In this document: positions 34,331 through 43,392 of the stretch, piece after piece
Layout of the letters: every line of letters begins with the position of its first letter
How positions within the stretch are numbered: the stretch's first letter is position 1
Source: FEN-1219 sp039933105
GTDB lineage: Bacteria > Pseudomonadota > Gammaproteobacteria > Steroidobacterales > Rariloculaceae
NCBI GenBank assembly: GCA_039933105.1
Contig: JBDTOT010000021.1
Span: forward strand, 10,652-74,651
DNA length: 64,000 nt
Direction of reading: 5' to 3'
Made by a program: the position numbers and the translations under genes
The notes under the pieces: model-generated
Told to the model about the DNA's origin: nothing
Database searches by the model: none
The model's input: the letters and a program-made list of their open reading frames with translations, nothing else

Positions 34331-35092
34331 CTATTTCTTCAGGCGGTATCCGGTGGTCAACATCCACCAGGTGGCCGTGAGGCAAATCAGCAGAAACGCC
34401 GCCATCATCCCGAAGCTGATGCCGACATGCACATCGGCAATCTCGTAGAAGCTCCAGCGGAAACCGCTGACGAGATAGACGACGGGATTGAACAGCGTGA
34501 TGGTCTGCCAGACGGGCGGCAGCATGCTGATCGAATAGAAGCTGCCGCCAAGAAACGTGAGTGGCGTAATCACGATCAACGGGACCACTTGCAGCTTCTC
34601 GAAACTGTCGGCCCACAGGCCAATCATGAAGCCGAACAGGCTGAAAGTGATGGCCGTCACGACGAGGCACGCCACCATCCAGAAGGGGTGTGCGATCGTC
34701 AACGGCACGAACAGCGAAGCCGTGGCGAGAATGATTGCTCCCAAGATCACGGACTTCGTGGCGGCCGCTCCGACGTAGCCGAGCACGATCTCCGCCGCCG
34801 ATATCGGCGCCGACAGCACTTCGTAGATCGTGCCCGTGAAGCGCGGGAAGTAGATACCGAACGACGAGTTGCCGACGCTCTCTGTCAGGAGCGAGAGCAT
34901 CAGGAGGCCCGGCACGATGAACGCGCCATAGCTCGTGCCGTCAACGACAGTAATGCGCGATCCGATCGCGGAGCCGAACACGACGAAGTACAACGACGTC
35001 GATAGCACGGGCGCCACGATGCTCTGCACGATCGTCCGCCACATGCGGGCCATTTCGAAAAAATAGATTGCGCGGACGGCGTACCAGTTCAT
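34331..35092 (-). CDS. ABC-2-type transporter permease (YadH-like)
   Basis: A 253-residue integral membrane protein of the ABC-2 permease class with six hydrophobic segments. It carries the segment MWRTIVQSIVAPVLSTSLYF and the conserved VPGLLMLSLLTESVGNSSFG. The start overlaps the ATPase stop by 4 bases (ATGA), so the two proteins assemble as an export complex. The substrate is unknown; homologous YadGH-type systems are still poorly characterised. It lies 10 bases upstream of the quinoprotein gene on the same strand. Confidence 0.9.
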   Translation of the reverse strand: MNWYAVRAIYFFEMARMWRTIVQSIVAPVLSTSLYFVVFGSAIGSRITVVDGTSYGAFIVPGLLMLSLLTESVGNSSFGIYFPRFTGTIYEVLSAPISAAEIVLGYVGAAATKSVILGAIILATASLFVPLTIAHPFWMVACLVVTAITFSLFGFMIGLWADSFEKLQVVPLIVITPLTFLGGSFYSISMLPPVWQTITLFNPVVYLVSGFRWSFYEIADVHVGISFGMMAAFLLICLTATWWMLTTGYRLKK

Positions 35093-36015
35093 GCGGAGCG
35101 TTTCACGAGGTTCACGAAGATGTCTTCGAGTGAGGTCTGATTCGTGCTGAGATCGCGGAACCGGATGTTCGCATTCGCGAGGGCGCCGAGAAGCGTCGTA
35201 ATGCCCGTGCGCTCGCTCTGTGTGTCGTACGTATAGACGAGCTCCGAGCCGCCGCTGTGCAGCTCGAGGTTGAATTGCGCGAGCTCGGCGGGCAGCGAGG
35301 CGAGCGGGGCGAGCAGTTGCAGCGTCATTTGTTTCTTGCCGAGCTTCCGCATGAGCTCTGCCTTCTCTTCGACGAGAATGATCTCGCCCTTGTTGATGAC
35401 GCCGATCCGATCGGCCATCTCTTCCGCTTCGTCGATGTAGTGCGTGGTCAGAATGATCGTCACACCCGAGCTGCACAGCGTGCGCACGACGTTCCACATA
35501 TCCTGGCGTAGCTCGACGTCGACGCCCGCCGTCGGCTCGTCCAAAAACAGCACTTGCGGCTCGTGCGAGAGCGCCTTCGCGATCATGACCCGGCGTTTCA
35601 TTCCGCCAGATAGAGTCATGATTTTGCTGTCCTTCTTATCCCATAGCGACAGCGATTTCAGCACCTGCTCACAATAGGCGGCGCTCTTCGGCTTGCCGAA
35701 CAACCCGCGGCTGAACATCGTGGTGTCCCACACCGTCTCGAACGCGTCGGTAGTCAGCTCCTGAGGCACCAGTCCGATCAGGTTGCGCGCGGCGCGCGCG
35801 TCTTTGCGGATGTCGTGGCCGCCGACGCTCACGGCGCCGCTCGTGGCGTTCACGATGCCGCACACGATATTGATCAACGTGGTCTTGCCGGCGCCGTTGG
35901 GTCCGAGCAAACCGAAGATCTCGCCGCGCCGAATTTCGAGGTTCGTGCTGCGCAGCGCTTGAAAACCCGATGCGTAGGTCTTTGTCAGGCCGTTGATCGA
36001 GATGATGGTTTGCAT
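35089..36015 (-). CDS. ABC transporter ATP-binding protein (YadG-like)
   Basis: The 308-residue ATPase shows Walker A GLLGPNGAGKTTLI, the signature LSGGMKRRVMIAKAL and Walker B QVLFLDEPTAGVD. A C-terminal extension of about 80 residues (ELAQFNLELHSGGSELVYTY) is usual for this export class. It partners the permease encoded next to it. The start at 36015 directly precedes the first beta strand (MQTIISINGLTKTY). Confidence 0.93.
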   Translation of the reverse strand: MQTIISINGLTKTYASGFQALRSTNLEIRRGEIFGLLGPNGAGKTTLINIVCGIVNATSGAVSVGGHDIRKDARAARNLIGLVPQELTTDAFETVWDTTMFSRGLFGKPKSAAYCEQVLKSLSLWDKKDSKIMTLSGGMKRRVMIAKALSHEPQVLFLDEPTAGVDVELRQDMWNVVRTLCSSGVTIILTTHYIDEAEEMADRIGVINKGEIILVEEKAELMRKLGKKQMTLQLLAPLASLPAELAQFNLELHSGGSELVYTYDTQSERTGITTLLGALANANIRFRDLSTNQTSLEDIFVNLVKRSA

Positions 36016-36199
36016 GCAGCCTTGGCTCGCGACGGACGCGTATCGTAGAGGACGCGGCGGCCTTTTGCACAGTCGAGCCGACCGGGTGTGACGGCTACTA
36101 GGTCGCCCGATAAACGGTGGAACTGGTGAAACGTTCCGTGTAGCTTGCAGGTCGAATTCCAGCCGATGCGACACTTCGTCGGTGGTAACTGGGGGTCCT

Positions 36200-37081
36200 A
36201 TGCCGTGTCTCAATTCTCATCGACGCGCAACGGTGGCGTTAGTCAGCGTTGCCCTCGCGATTCTCTGTTCCACCGCGGCTTTACCTGCCGCCGCACAGTG
36301 GGTTGGCTACCCGACGGCCGGTGTGCCGCGCAAAGCCGACGGCTCCGTCGATATGGCGGGGCCCGTGCCGCGCCTGCCTGACGGTAAGCCGGACTTTTCC
36401 GGAATTTGGACGGCGGGCAACCCCGCCAAACCGAAGGAGGGCGGCGACAAAGCCGGCAACGGCAACGACATCGGCTCGTCGCGCTACATGGCGAACATGG
36501 GCGCCGACATGAAGGATGGCTTGCCCTATCAGCCTTGGCTGATACCGATCGTCAAAGAACGCACCGCGAACCTCGCACTCGACGATCCGCACATTCGTTG
36601 TCTGCCGGACTTCTTTTTGCGCGCGTATGGCTTGCCGCATATGCTGAAGTTCGTACACACGCCGGGCATCTTGGTGGTGCTGGACGAGATGAATGCCGGC
36701 TACCGTCAGGTGTTCACGGACGCGCGCGCGCTGCCCGACTCACCGACGCCGGCTTGGCAAGGGTATTCGAGTGCGAAATGGTTCGGCGACACCCTGATCA
36801 TCGACACCATCGGGACGCGGGACGACTCGTGGATCGACTGGAACGGAAGCGTGATCACGGAGGCTGCAAAGATTCGCGAGGAAATGCGCCGCGTGGACTT
36901 CGGGCACCTCGAGATCAAGGTCACCGTCGATGACCCGAAGGCCTACACCAAGCCGTGGACGGTGACGCTCAAGCAGCGCATCGTGGTTGACGCGGAGCTG
37001 ATCGACGAGGTCTGCCTCGAGAACGAGCAATTCGTGAAACGCATGGGCCTGGAAGCTAAAGATAAGTCCTCTGCCAAGTGA
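36200..37081 (+). CDS. Secreted DLSGxW-family protein of unknown function (293 aa)
   Basis: The signal peptide ends near PAAAQWVGYP. The family motifs follow: KPDFSGIW, CLPDFFLRAYGLPHMLKFVH, VLDEMNAGYRQVFTDARALP, GYSSAKWFGDTLIIDTIG and ELIDEVCLENEQF. The start at 36200 follows a GGGGG ribosome-binding site and is preferred over an upstream GTG at 36182. It is followed after about 50 bases by a DUF6152 gene, a third pairing of these two families, here in reversed order. Function unknown. Confidence 0.8.
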   Translation: MPCLNSHRRATVALVSVALAILCSTAALPAAAQWVGYPTAGVPRKADGSVDMAGPVPRLPDGKPDFSGIWTAGNPAKPKEGGDKAGNGNDIGSSRYMANMGADMKDGLPYQPWLIPIVKERTANLALDDPHIRCLPDFFLRAYGLPHMLKFVHTPGILVVLDEMNAGYRQVFTDARALPDSPTPAWQGYSSAKWFGDTLIIDTIGTRDDSWIDWNGSVITEAAKIREEMRRVDFGHLEIKVTVDDPKAYTKPWTVTLKQRIVVDAELIDEVCLENEQFVKRMGLEAKDKSSAK

Positions 37082-37130
37082 GCCGAACGGACACCAGGAT
37101 ATTCATCGATCGATTGCGGAGAGACCAGTC

Positions 37131-37532
37131 ATGAAACCAAGGATGAGCCTGTTGCTGTGTCTGAGCGTCGGTGTCGCGACGGCGCTGCCCGCAGTTGCGC
37201 ACCATTCGTTTCCGGCGCAGTACGACATCAACAAGCCAGTTACGCTGACGGGCAAAGTCACGAAGGTCGAGTGGACCAATCCGCACATCTTCATCTACGT
37301 CGACGTTGCGGATGACAAAGGTAGCGTCGTGAACTGGGCCTTCGAAATGGGCGGGCCGAACTCGCTGATCCGTCAGGGATGGAAGCGGGACTCGCTGAAG
37401 CCCGAGGACACCGTCACGATCGAAGGCAGCCTCGCGCGCGACGGCACCCACCTGGTGAACGCACGCACCGTCGCCGTGGACGGCAAAAAGCTGTTCGCCG
37501 GCTCGCAGGGCGGCGAGGCTCCCGCGAAATAA
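37131..37532 (+). CDS. DUF6152-family exported protein with mature N-terminal His-His
   Basis: A 133-residue precursor whose signal ends ALPAVA, giving a mature HHSFPAQYDINKP. The body has VTLTGKVTKVEWTNPHIFIY, NWAFEMGGPNSLIRQGW and EDTVTIEGSLARDG. The ribosome-binding site is GGAGAGA. It is the best-formed example here of the AxA-His-His junction. Function unknown. Confidence 0.82.
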   Translation: MKPRMSLLLCLSVGVATALPAVAHHSFPAQYDINKPVTLTGKVTKVEWTNPHIFIYVDVADDKGSVVNWAFEMGGPNSLIRQGWKRDSLKPEDTVTIEGSLARDGTHLVNARTVAVDGKKLFAGSQGGEAPAK

Positions 37533-37559
37533 TCGCGCCGCTCGCCGCGCTCGCGGCGA

Positions 37560-39830
37560 CTAGATGCTGTAGCCCTCGACGTTGAAGGGTAGCGTCCGCG
37601 GTCGCTGGCCCGTGGCCGCGAAGATCGCGTTCGCGATGGCCGGCGCCACCGGAGGAAACGCCGGTTCGCCACAACCCGTTGGCGCGTAGTCCGTGTCGAG
37701 AAAGTGCACATCGATCTCCGGCGTTTTGTCGATGCGGACGATCGGATACTGGTGGAAGTTTGTTTGCTCCACGCGGCCGTTCTCGAACGTGATCTTCAGT
37801 CCCATCGCAGTGGAGATCGCGTCGACCACTGAGCCCTGGCACTGATTCTCGGCGCTGCTCAGGTTCACGATCGGGCCGATGTCGGCCACGACCCACACCT
37901 TGTGTACCGTGACCTTCTTGGTTGCGTCGACGCTCACGTCGGCAACCTCGGCGAAGTGCCCTTGGTGGCTGAAGTGGAACGCGAGCCCGAGCGCGCGACC
38001 GGGCGGCGACTTTTGCCCCCAGCCGGATCGTTGCGCCACCGTCTTGATGACGGCGACTGCTCGGCCCGTGTGAAACACGCCACCGAACGGATCGGGCGGC
38101 AATGTCCTCGACGCGCCCATGAGATCCACTAGGAAGTCGGCGTAGTCTCGCTTCGCCGCGACGGAGCATTCATTCAAGAAGCTCTGGACGCAGAACGCGA
38201 TCACGTTACTGCCTGGCGCGCGCCACGGGCCGGTGGGCATCTTCGACGGAATCAGCGATTGCGCCATGCGTTGGTTCGCGAGGACGCTCGCGGGGAATTC
38301 GGCTTTGTCTATGTTGCCGGACGAGACGGGCGTTTTGCCGTCCATCGTGAACGTGATGAAGTGGTTCTGCCACGCTGCGAGGCTGCCGGACTTGTCGACC
38401 ACCGCCTTCAGCGAATGAAATCCGCCGGCACGGTAGTAGTCGAATGCCATGTCGTCTTCACGCATCCACTGCACTTTCACCGGGATTCCGCCGGCTTGCT
38501 TCGAGACGAGCACCGCTTCGCAGACGCTATCGTTTGCGAGTCGACGGCCGAAGCCGCCGCCGCCGCGCAGCTGGTGCAGCAGCACTTTGTCTTTCGGTAG
38601 TCCGAGCAGAGCCGCGATCGCGTCGACCGCCGCTTGCGGTGTCTGCGTGGGCGCCCAGACCTCGACGCTATCGCCCTTGAACCACGCGGTGCAGTTCTGC
38701 GGTTCGAGATCCGCGTGCGACACGTAGTGATAGGCGTAGAACGCTTCGACCGGCTTGCTCTCGCTGAACGCAGCGTCGACGTTGCCAGCTTGGCCGAGAA
38801 CTTGCTGCGGAGCCTGTGTGGCGAGTCGTTTGGCTTCGGTAACGGCCGCTGTCCAGCTGTCGCGAGATGCCGCGCTCTCGTCCCACTGAACCTGTAGCGC
38901 CTTTTTCGCCTGCATCGCGGACCAGGTTGTGTTGGCCACTATCGCGACACCGGACAGCGCAGCCGGCGCACCCGAGAGATCGAACAGAGTCGGGTTGCCG
39001 ACCTCGTCGACGATGAATGCGTTCTTCACGCCGGGCAACGTGCGGATGTGGTCGAGGTTGGCTGATACGGCCTTGCCGCCAATGGCGGGTGCTTTTGTAA
39101 ACGTCGCAAACAGCATGCCGGGCATTCGTTGATCGATGCTGAACAACGACTCGCCGCGCACGATTTTCTCGTTGTCGACACCCGTCACGCGTTTGCCAAG
39201 CAGGCGGTACGCGCTCTTGGGTTTCAGCTTCACGCTTTCGGCAGTGGGTACCGGCAGGGTCGCGGCGATGGGCGCGAGCTCGCCGTACGTAGCAGTGCGA
39301 CCACTCTTGTCGTGGTGCACGATCCCTTTGTCCGTGCGCAACTCGGTGGCCGGCACGTTCAACTTTTGAGCGGCGGCGGTGACGAGCATCGCGCGGGCCG
39401 TTGCGCCTGCGCGGCGCAGCGTGTCGAAGTTCATGGGAATCGACGTCGAGCCGCCCGCGAGCTGCAGGCCGTACAACTCCGCGCTGATCACAGACTGCTG
39501 CACCTCGACCTTGCTCCAATCGGCATCGAGCTCCTCGGCCACGATCAACGGCAGCGACGTTTTCACGCCTTGACCGACCTCGGGGTTTTTCGCGAACAGC
39601 ACGATCTTGCCGTCGGCTCGGATGTGCACGTACGGGTTCAGTGACGAGTCCGCCGCCGTCTTCGTTTGGGCGAACGCCTTCTCGGCGGCTGGGCCGAGCG
39701 ACAACGCAAGCACGAAGCCGCCGCCCGCGACGCTGGTGAGCTTGATGAAGCTGCGGCGCGAGAGCTCCTGCGCTTCCGTACGGCGCTTCGCATACAACTT
39801 CTGCATTGATTCGGGTAGATAGACACTCAT
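37560..39830 (-). CDS. Molybdopterin-binding subunit of xanthine dehydrogenase-family hydroxylase (IorB-like)
   Basis: The 756-residue protein has a Tat signal near its N-terminus (SRRSFIKLTSVAGGGFVLAL), so it folds in the cytoplasm and is exported with its cofactor. It belongs to the IorB-type xanthine dehydrogenase family. Conserved stretches include EVGQGVKTSLPLIVAEELDA, LRGGGGFGRRLANDS and GPWRAPGSNVIAFCVQSF. It would hydroxylate a heterocycle or oxidise an aldehyde in the periplasm. The small 2Fe-2S subunit overlaps it by 4 bases upstream. No FAD subunit is encoded nearby, as in the IorAB group. Confidence 0.9.
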   Translation of the reverse strand: MSVYLPESMQKLYAKRRTEAQELSRRSFIKLTSVAGGGFVLALSLGPAAEKAFAQTKTAADSSLNPYVHIRADGKIVLFAKNPEVGQGVKTSLPLIVAEELDADWSKVEVQQSVISAELYGLQLAGGSTSIPMNFDTLRRAGATARAMLVTAAAQKLNVPATELRTDKGIVHHDKSGRTATYGELAPIAATLPVPTAESVKLKPKSAYRLLGKRVTGVDNEKIVRGESLFSIDQRMPGMLFATFTKAPAIGGKAVSANLDHIRTLPGVKNAFIVDEVGNPTLFDLSGAPAALSGVAIVANTTWSAMQAKKALQVQWDESAASRDSWTAAVTEAKRLATQAPQQVLGQAGNVDAAFSESKPVEAFYAYHYVSHADLEPQNCTAWFKGDSVEVWAPTQTPQAAVDAIAALLGLPKDKVLLHQLRGGGGFGRRLANDSVCEAVLVSKQAGGIPVKVQWMREDDMAFDYYRAGGFHSLKAVVDKSGSLAAWQNHFITFTMDGKTPVSSGNIDKAEFPASVLANQRMAQSLIPSKMPTGPWRAPGSNVIAFCVQSFLNECSVAAKRDYADFLVDLMGASRTLPPDPFGGVFHTGRAVAVIKTVAQRSGWGQKSPPGRALGLAFHFSHQGHFAEVADVSVDATKKVTVHKVWVVADIGPIVNLSSAENQCQGSVVDAISTAMGLKITFENGRVEQTNFHQYPIVRIDKTPEIDVHFLDTDYAPTGCGEPAFPPVAPAIANAIFAATGQRPRTLPFNVEGYSI

Positions 39831-40312
39831 GATGCGCCTCCGGTTTTCGCGACCTTGGCTGCGGCGGTGTGAATGGCCTTGCGGATGCGGACATACGTGC
39901 CGCAACGGCAGAGGTTCGCCGCCATCTCCGTGTCGATTTGCGCGTCGGTGGGTTTAGGGAACCGAGCGAGCAGGGCGGTGGCGCGCATTATTTGCCCTGC
40001 CTGACAGTAGCCACACTGCGGAACGTCTTCCTCGATCCAGGCTTGCTGCACTGCCGTGAGGGTGGCGCCCGGCGCGGCAAGACCTTCGATCGTCGTGATC
40101 TGCTGCCCCGCGGCGGTCTCTGCGGGGACCTGGCATGACTGAATGGGTATGCCGTTCAAATGCACGGTGCAGGCGCTGCATTGGCCGACGCCACACCCGT
40201 ATTTGGTGCCCGTCATGTTCAACGTGTCGCGCAATACCCAAAGCAACGGTGTTTTCGGATCGACGTCGTCGCCGATCGCGTGGGTCTTGCCGTTGATCGT
40301 GAGATTCAGCAT
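39827..40312 (-). CDS. 2Fe-2S subunit of molybdenum hydroxylase (IorA-like)
   Basis: The 161-residue protein has eight cysteines for two 2Fe-2S clusters: Cys40, Cys45, Cys48 and Cys60 (CGVGQCSACTVHL) and Cys100, Cys103, Cys135 and Cys137 (CGYCQAGQ, CRCGTYVRI). It carries electrons from the molybdenum site to an acceptor, probably cytochrome c, since there is no flavin subunit. It lacks its own signal and would be exported together with the Tat-bearing large subunit. Its stop codon overlaps the large-subunit start. Confidence 0.95.
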   Translation of the reverse strand: MLNLTINGKTHAIGDDVDPKTPLLWVLRDTLNMTGTKYGCGVGQCSACTVHLNGIPIQSCQVPAETAAGQQITTIEGLAAPGATLTAVQQAWIEEDVPQCGYCQAGQIMRATALLARFPKPTDAQIDTEMAANLCRCGTYVRIRKAIHTAAAKVAKTGGAS

Positions 40313-40343
40313 GGGGTCTCCTCGATGCGTCTTGCGGAGCGTG

Positions 40344-41621
40344 TTAGCGCGGAGTGAGGCGGAGTAGTTGGTCGCCGGCGAGCACGTACAACGCGCCGTC
40401 GGGGCCCTGGCGCACGTCGCGGATGCGCATCTTCCGATCCGTCAGCAGCGCTTCCTCCGCCACGATGCGATCGCCGTTTAGCACCAGGCGCACGAGGTGC
40501 TGGCCCGCGAGCGCGCCGACGAACAGGTTGCCCTTCCACTTCGGGAAAAGATCCCCAGTGTAGAACGCCATGCCGGAGGGCGCTATCGACGGCACCCAGA
40601 AGTAGGCGGGCTCGTCGACGCCCGGCATCGAATGCATTCCGTTGCCGACCGGAACGTTCTTGCGTCCGTCGGTACGTCGCACGTCGTACTGTGTGCCGTA
40701 AGAGACGTCGGGCCAGCCGTAGTCGTGGCCGGGCTTGATGATGTTGAGCTCGTCGCCGCCTTGCGGACCATGCTCGACGGTCCACAATTCGCCGGTGGCC
40801 GGATTGATGGCAGCGCCTTCGGGGTCGCGGAAACCGTGCGCGTACAGCTCGCGCGGCACCGTCGCACGACCGAGCCACGGGTTGTCCTTCGGGATCGTGC
40901 CGTCGCGATTGATGCGGATCACGCGGCCGCTGAAGTTCCGACGAATGTCGGGATCCGCTGTGAAGTCGTGCTCGACACCATCGAGGTCGTTGTCGTAGAA
41001 CCGGAACGCATCGGCGCCCGTGACGAATAACGTCTTGTCACGCGCGAAGACGAGACGACGCTCCGCGCGACCGTCGATCAGCACGTCGAGGTCCTCGAGC
41101 CGGCGATTGTCGGCCGACAGCTTCGCGCGTGCGACGCGCTCGAAACCCAAGTCGAGTACGCGGCGTTCGGCCAGCGACTTCTCCCACACCTCGTTATAGA
41201 AGTGTTCGAGCGGCCAGCGCTTCGCCGCTTCGCCCTTTGGCGGCGCGAAGTAGCTGAAATACACGTAGCGATTCGTCGCGAAATCCGGATCGAGCCCAAC
41301 GTCATGGAAACCCTGCGCCGCGACGACTTTTACGGGTGGCAGGCCGGCGATTGGTTCGGACACCGTGCCTGTCGGCGACACGGTACGCAGCCGACCCGCA
41401 AACTCGGAGATCAGGAAGTTGCCGTCCGGCAGAAAGGCGATCGCCCATGGACCTGCGAGTTGATCGGTAATCACCGTCACGCGGAAACGCGACTTGTCCT
41501 TCGGCGCTGGCGCGTCCGTCTGGCCCGGAAACGCGGGAGTGGGCTTCGGCGGATGCGGTTGTTCTTGCGCGACTGCGATCGACGCGAGCAAGACTGTAGC
41601 GATACCGACCAAGCGCTTCAT
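40344..41621 (-). CDS. PQQ-dependent sugar dehydrogenase-like protein
   Basis: A 425-residue secreted beta-propeller of the soluble sugar dehydrogenase family, with signal peptide cleavage near AVAQEQ. Typical blocks are LAGPWAIAFLPDGNFLISEF, GLDPDFATNRYVYFSYF, HGPQGGDELNIIKPGHDYGW and DVRQGPDGALYVLAGD. It should oxidise a sugar or similar substrate in the periplasm with PQQ. It lies 31 bases upstream of iorA on the same strand, so the oxidoreductases may be co-transcribed. It differs from the two other copies by an insert near residues 150-200. Confidence 0.88.
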   Translation of the reverse strand: MKRLVGIATVLLASIAVAQEQPHPPKPTPAFPGQTDAPAPKDKSRFRVTVITDQLAGPWAIAFLPDGNFLISEFAGRLRTVSPTGTVSEPIAGLPPVKVVAAQGFHDVGLDPDFATNRYVYFSYFAPPKGEAAKRWPLEHFYNEVWEKSLAERRVLDLGFERVARAKLSADNRRLEDLDVLIDGRAERRLVFARDKTLFVTGADAFRFYDNDLDGVEHDFTADPDIRRNFSGRVIRINRDGTIPKDNPWLGRATVPRELYAHGFRDPEGAAINPATGELWTVEHGPQGGDELNIIKPGHDYGWPDVSYGTQYDVRRTDGRKNVPVGNGMHSMPGVDEPAYFWVPSIAPSGMAFYTGDLFPKWKGNLFVGALAGQHLVRLVLNGDRIVAEEALLTDRKMRIRDVRQGPDGALYVLAGDQLLRLTPR

Positions 41622-41687
41622 TGAACCTCCCCCGATTGAGCTGACCTAGACTAGCATCGCGTTCTTACCCTTGCGAAACGAACACCG

Positions 41688-42656
41688 ATGCAGGTGCATG
41701 TCGTCGACGGCACGTTCGAGCTGTTCCGTGCGTACTACGGCAATCCGTCGCGCGCGAGCGCGGACGGGCACGAGGTGGGCGCCGCGCGTGGCCTCGTGCG
41801 TTCGCTGCTGGCGTTGCTCGCGGAGCGCGACATCACGCACGTCGCCGTCGCCTTCGATCACGTCATCGAGTCCTTTCGTAACACTCTCTACAAGGGCTAC
41901 AAGACCGGCGATGGTCTCGACCCGCTGCTGTTCGCGCAATTCGGGTTGGCGGAAGACGCGTGTCGCGCGCTTGGCCTCGTCGTGTGGCCCATGATCGAGT
42001 TCGAGTGTGACGACGCGCTCGCAACGGCCGCGGCGCGCTTCGCCGGCGAACGCGAGGTAGAACGCGTCGTGATCTGCTCGCCTGACAAGGACCTTGCCCA
42101 GTGCGTGCGCGGGGGGCGTGTGGTGTGTCTCGATCGAATGCGTCGGACGATGCTCGACGAGCAGGGCGTGCACGCGAAGTTCGGCGTGGCGCCCGAGTCC
42201 ATTCCGGACTGGCTCGCACTCGTGGGGGATAGCGCCGACGGCTACCCCGGAATTCCGCGTTGGGGTGCGAAGTCCGCCGCGGCCGTGTTGGCCGAGTACA
42301 CGCACCTCGAAGCTATTCCCGCCGCTGCCGACGACTGGCGCGTGCGAGTCCGCGGCGCCGACGCGCTCGCGGCGAATTTCGCTGCGCACCGCGACGACGC
42401 GCTGCTGTTCCGCGTGCTCGCCACCTTGCGAACCGACGTGCCCCTGCCGGAATCGCTGGGGGAACTACGCTGGTGCGGACCCGATGACGCCGCGCTCGAG
42501 GAGCTCGCCGAACAATGGCGAGACAGGTCGCTCATGGACCGCGCCTCTCAGGTCGTGCAACGTTCGCGCGAACGTGGTTCCCTCAGCGCGCCGCGTTCTC
42601 GAGAATCGCAACCAGGTCGGCCGGCCGATCGAGCATCACGTCGTGGCCGCAGTTGA
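41688..42656 (+). CDS. FEN-type 5'-3' exonuclease domain protein
   Basis: The product matches the 5'-3' exonuclease domain of DNA polymerase I / Xni: MQVHVVDGTFELFRAYYG, FDHVIESFRNTLYKGYKTG, EFECDDALATAAARF, ICSPDKDLAQCV and the H3TH-like WLALVGDSADGYPGIPRWGAKSAAA. It would process flap or 5' ends of DNA with metal ions. The last ~25 residues are basic and low complexity and overlap the convergent esterase gene by 74 bases, so the tail may be recent. Confidence 0.9.
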   Translation: MQVHVVDGTFELFRAYYGNPSRASADGHEVGAARGLVRSLLALLAERDITHVAVAFDHVIESFRNTLYKGYKTGDGLDPLLFAQFGLAEDACRALGLVVWPMIEFECDDALATAAARFAGEREVERVVICSPDKDLAQCVRGGRVVCLDRMRRTMLDEQGVHAKFGVAPESIPDWLALVGDSADGYPGIPRWGAKSAAAVLAEYTHLEAIPAAADDWRVRVRGADALAANFAAHRDDALLFRVLATLRTDVPLPESLGELRWCGPDDAALEELAEQWRDRSLMDRASQVVQRSRERGSLSAPRSRESQPGRPADRASRRGRS

Positions 42657-43287
42657 TCGTGAGGGTCTTCCACCCACGGCGTTTGGCGAGCTCGTGGAAC
42701 GGCGGAAACGGCGAGTGTTCGTAACCCGTTGCGAGTATGTGCGTGACTTTCGCTGGCGGTAGAACATTGCGCACCGCGAGCCTGCCTTGAAAGGTCGCGA
42801 GCGGTTGCGGTGTGCATTGCGCGTCGACCCACGCGCGGTCTGCGACATTCACCTGGAAGAACTCCGCTGAAATCGGTGGGACGCGCCAGCCGTCGCCGTG
42901 TTCTTTCGCCGCTTGAACCTGCGCGTCACGAAGTGCGGACGGCACTGCGTCATGCAGCCCCTGGCCGTCGTCGAGAACGAAAGCGTCGAGGTACACGACC
43001 GCGCGCAGGCGTTCCGCGACTCGGTCGGCCACGCCGGTGATCACGCAGCCGCCGTACGAGTGACCGCATAACACGACGTCGGTGAGGTTCTCCCAGTGAA
43101 TCAAGTTCACGATGTCGGTCACATGCGTCTCGAGCGTTACCTGCGCGGAGCAGAGATGCGAGCGGTCGGCAATGCCCGTAAGGGTGGGCGTGAACACGTC
43201 GTGGCCGGCGCGCTGCAGGGAGCGTCGCACACGCTGCCAACACCAGCCGCCGTGCCAAGCTCCGTGTACGAGAACGAACGTGGCCAT
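42583..43287 (-). CDS. Alpha/beta hydrolase, esterase-type
   Basis: A 234-residue alpha/beta hydrolase of the plant-type methyl-salicylate esterase/hydroxynitrile lyase class. The oxyanion region is FVLVHGAWHGGWCW, the nucleophile Ser77 lies in LCGHSYGGC, and the catalytic His215 in NCGHDVML. It is likely to hydrolyse a small ester or thioester in the cytoplasm. The 3' end overlaps the exonuclease gene on the other strand. Confidence 0.88.
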   Translation of the reverse strand: MATFVLVHGAWHGGWCWQRVRRSLQRAGHDVFTPTLTGIADRSHLCSAQVTLETHVTDIVNLIHWENLTDVVLCGHSYGGCVITGVADRVAERLRAVVYLDAFVLDDGQGLHDAVPSALRDAQVQAAKEHGDGWRVPPISAEFFQVNVADRAWVDAQCTPQPLATFQGRLAVRNVLPPAKVTHILATGYEHSPFPPFHELAKRRGWKTLTINCGHDVMLDRPADLVAILENAAR

Positions 43288-43392
43288 CGGTCTCCCCCTT
43301 GACGTAAGTGCGTCGCATCATAGTCACGCCGTTGCAAAGGTGCACAGCGGCATGCACGCTTCAGCGGCGCAACGCATTTGGGGAGACTGACC

